Positions 6,481 through 7,340 of a stretch of DNA of 7,340 nt are shown in pieces. How positions within the stretch are numbered: the first letter of the stretch is position 1; the number at the start of each line of letters is the position of its first letter. The notes beneath the pieces were generated by a model. It searched no databases, had not been told where the DNA came from, and saw nothing but the letters and a program-made list of their open reading frames with translations. A program made the translations under genes and the position numbers. Origin of the DNA: Undibacterium sp. GTDB lineage: Bacteria > Pseudomonadota > Gammaproteobacteria > Burkholderiales > Burkholderiaceae_D. Where the stretch lies: the NCBI GenBank assembly GCA_019752975.1, contig JAIELM010000548.1, positions 1-7,340 on the forward strand, given 5' to 3'.

Positions 6481-7340
6481 ATGAACGATCTATCCATCAC
6501 CCAAAAACTCACAGAATACAAACCCACCAATAAAGTGCGCTTCGTCACGGCCGCTTCTTTGTTCGACGGACACGATGCCTCGATTAATATTATGCGCCGC
6601 ATTCTCATGGCCAACGGTGCGGAAGTGATCCACTTAGGTCATAACCGCTCGGTGGAAGAAATTGTCACCGCAGCCTTACAGGAAGATGCACAGGGCATCG
6701 CCATCTCTAGCTATCAAGGCGGCCACGTCGAATATTTCAAGTATATGATAGACCTGTTGAAGCAAAGAGGTGGTGCGCATATTAAAGTCTTTGGCGGTGG
6801 TGGTGGCGTGATCGTGCCAGAAGAAATCGCCGACTTACACGCCTATGGTGTGACCAGAATTTTTAGCCCAGAAGACGGGCAACGCATGGGCTTGGTGGGT
6901 ATGATTTTATCCATGATTCGCGCCTGTGATAGTGACTTGTCCGGTTATGCGCCGACCACTTTGGCGGCGCTACAAAAAGATGACGTCGGCAGCAAACATA
7001 GACCTTTAGCACAATTAATTACTGCCTTAGAGAACGACAAAGTATCGCCAGAATTGCGCGCCGAGATCGTACAAGCCGCCGCGCAAATGACGACGCCAGC
7101 TTTGGGCATTACCGGTACTGGCGGCGCTGGTAAATCTTCTTTGACCGACGAACTTATCCGTCGTATGCGTTTGGATCAAGAGGATAGCTTAAACATCGCA
7201 CTGATCTCCATCGATCCTTCGCGTCGCAAATCGGGCGGTGCTTTATTGGGTGATCGTATCCGCATGAACGCCATCAATCCGTGGAAGGGTCATGGGTTTG
7301 CAGAAACGAAGGTATTCATGCGCTCGCTCGCCACTCGTGA
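6481..7340 (+). CDS. icmF: Fused isobutyryl-CoA mutase IcmF, 3'-partial
   Basis: IcmF is a cytoplasmic adenosylcobalamin enzyme that interconverts isobutyryl-CoA and n-butyryl-CoA; some members also act on pivalyl-CoA and isovaleryl-CoA. The full protein of roughly 1,090 residues joins a B12 domain, a G-protein chaperone and the mutase barrel. Here 286 codons are visible. The B12 domain (about 18-150) has D29-G-H31-D-A-S34, where H31 is the cobalt ligand, then S76-S-Y-Q-G-G-H and a glycine run at 105-109. The chaperone domain begins near 205 with P-loop G212-T-G-G-A-G-K218-S, followed by D245[14 protein letters not shown] (to 259), typical of the MeaB/MeaI type. The B12 domain coming first and fused directly to the G domain separates it from ordinary methylmalonyl-CoA mutase. 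The start at 6481 has a weak AGAGA (6469-6473) seven bases upstream. An in-frame ATG at 6460 would add seven residues. The mutase domain lies beyond the window. Confidence 0.93.
   Translation, partial: MNDLSITQKLTEYKPTNKVRFVTAASLFDGHDASINIMRRILMANGAEVIHLGHNRSVEEIVTAALQEDAQGIAISSYQGGHVEYFKYMIDLLKQRGGAHIKVFGGGGGVIVPEEIADLHAYGVTRIFSPEDGQRMGLVGMILSMIRACDSDLSGYAPTTLAALQKDDVGSKHRPLAQLITALENDKVSPELRAEIVQAAAQMTTPALGITGTGGAGKSSLTDELIRRMRLDQEDSLNIALISIDPSRRKSGGALLGDRIRMNAINPWKGHGFAETKVFMRSLATR

Overview
The window looks like chromosomal DNA of a betaproteobacterium with moderate GC, most likely Burkholderiales. An Oxalobacteraceae-type genome such as Undibacterium is my guess from the gene types and base composition, and it cannot be proved from the sequence alone. 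All supported genes lie on the + strand. There is no tRNA, rRNA, CRISPR array, transposase or phage gene.

Layout. (1) 2-1201 and 1204-2388 are two adjacent, clearly paralogous integral-membrane acyltransferases of the acyltransferase 3 family (OpgC/MdoC- and OafA-like). The first is cut by the left edge. The stop of one touches the start of the next, so they are almost certainly co-translated. They probably O-acylate a cell-surface or periplasmic glycan; the substrate cannot be read from the sequence. (2) 2389-2755 is a 367-base non-coding stretch. It holds a long AT-rich terminator-like hairpin, several palindromes, a pair of direct repeats resembling an Lrp-type site, weak promoter candidates and the ribosome binding site of the next gene. 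(3) 2756-6349 is a fused 1197-residue 2-oxoacid (indolepyruvate-type) ferredoxin oxidoreductase. It carries the thiamine-diphosphate, iron-sulfur and gamma domains on one chain, plus a C-terminal extension. (4) 6350-6480 is a 131-base gap filled mostly by a composite inverted-repeat element built on a CCCGC-GAAA-GCGGG hairpin. (5) 6481 to the right edge is the N-terminal part of IcmF, the fused isobutyryl-CoA mutase, with its B12-binding domain and the start of its G-protein chaperone domain.

How they fit. The oxidoreductase converts 2-oxoacids made by amino-acid transamination into acyl-CoA and reduced ferredoxin. IcmF rearranges branched acyl-CoAs such as isobutyryl-CoA to their linear isomers. 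Their order on one strand suggests a shared role in amino-acid or branched-chain acid catabolism; this is inference from adjacency. The acyltransferase pair appears to be a separate transcription unit. I see no clearly new system. The best leads are the oxidoreductase-IcmF coupling, the repeat element between them, and the patterned leader upstream of the oxidoreductase.
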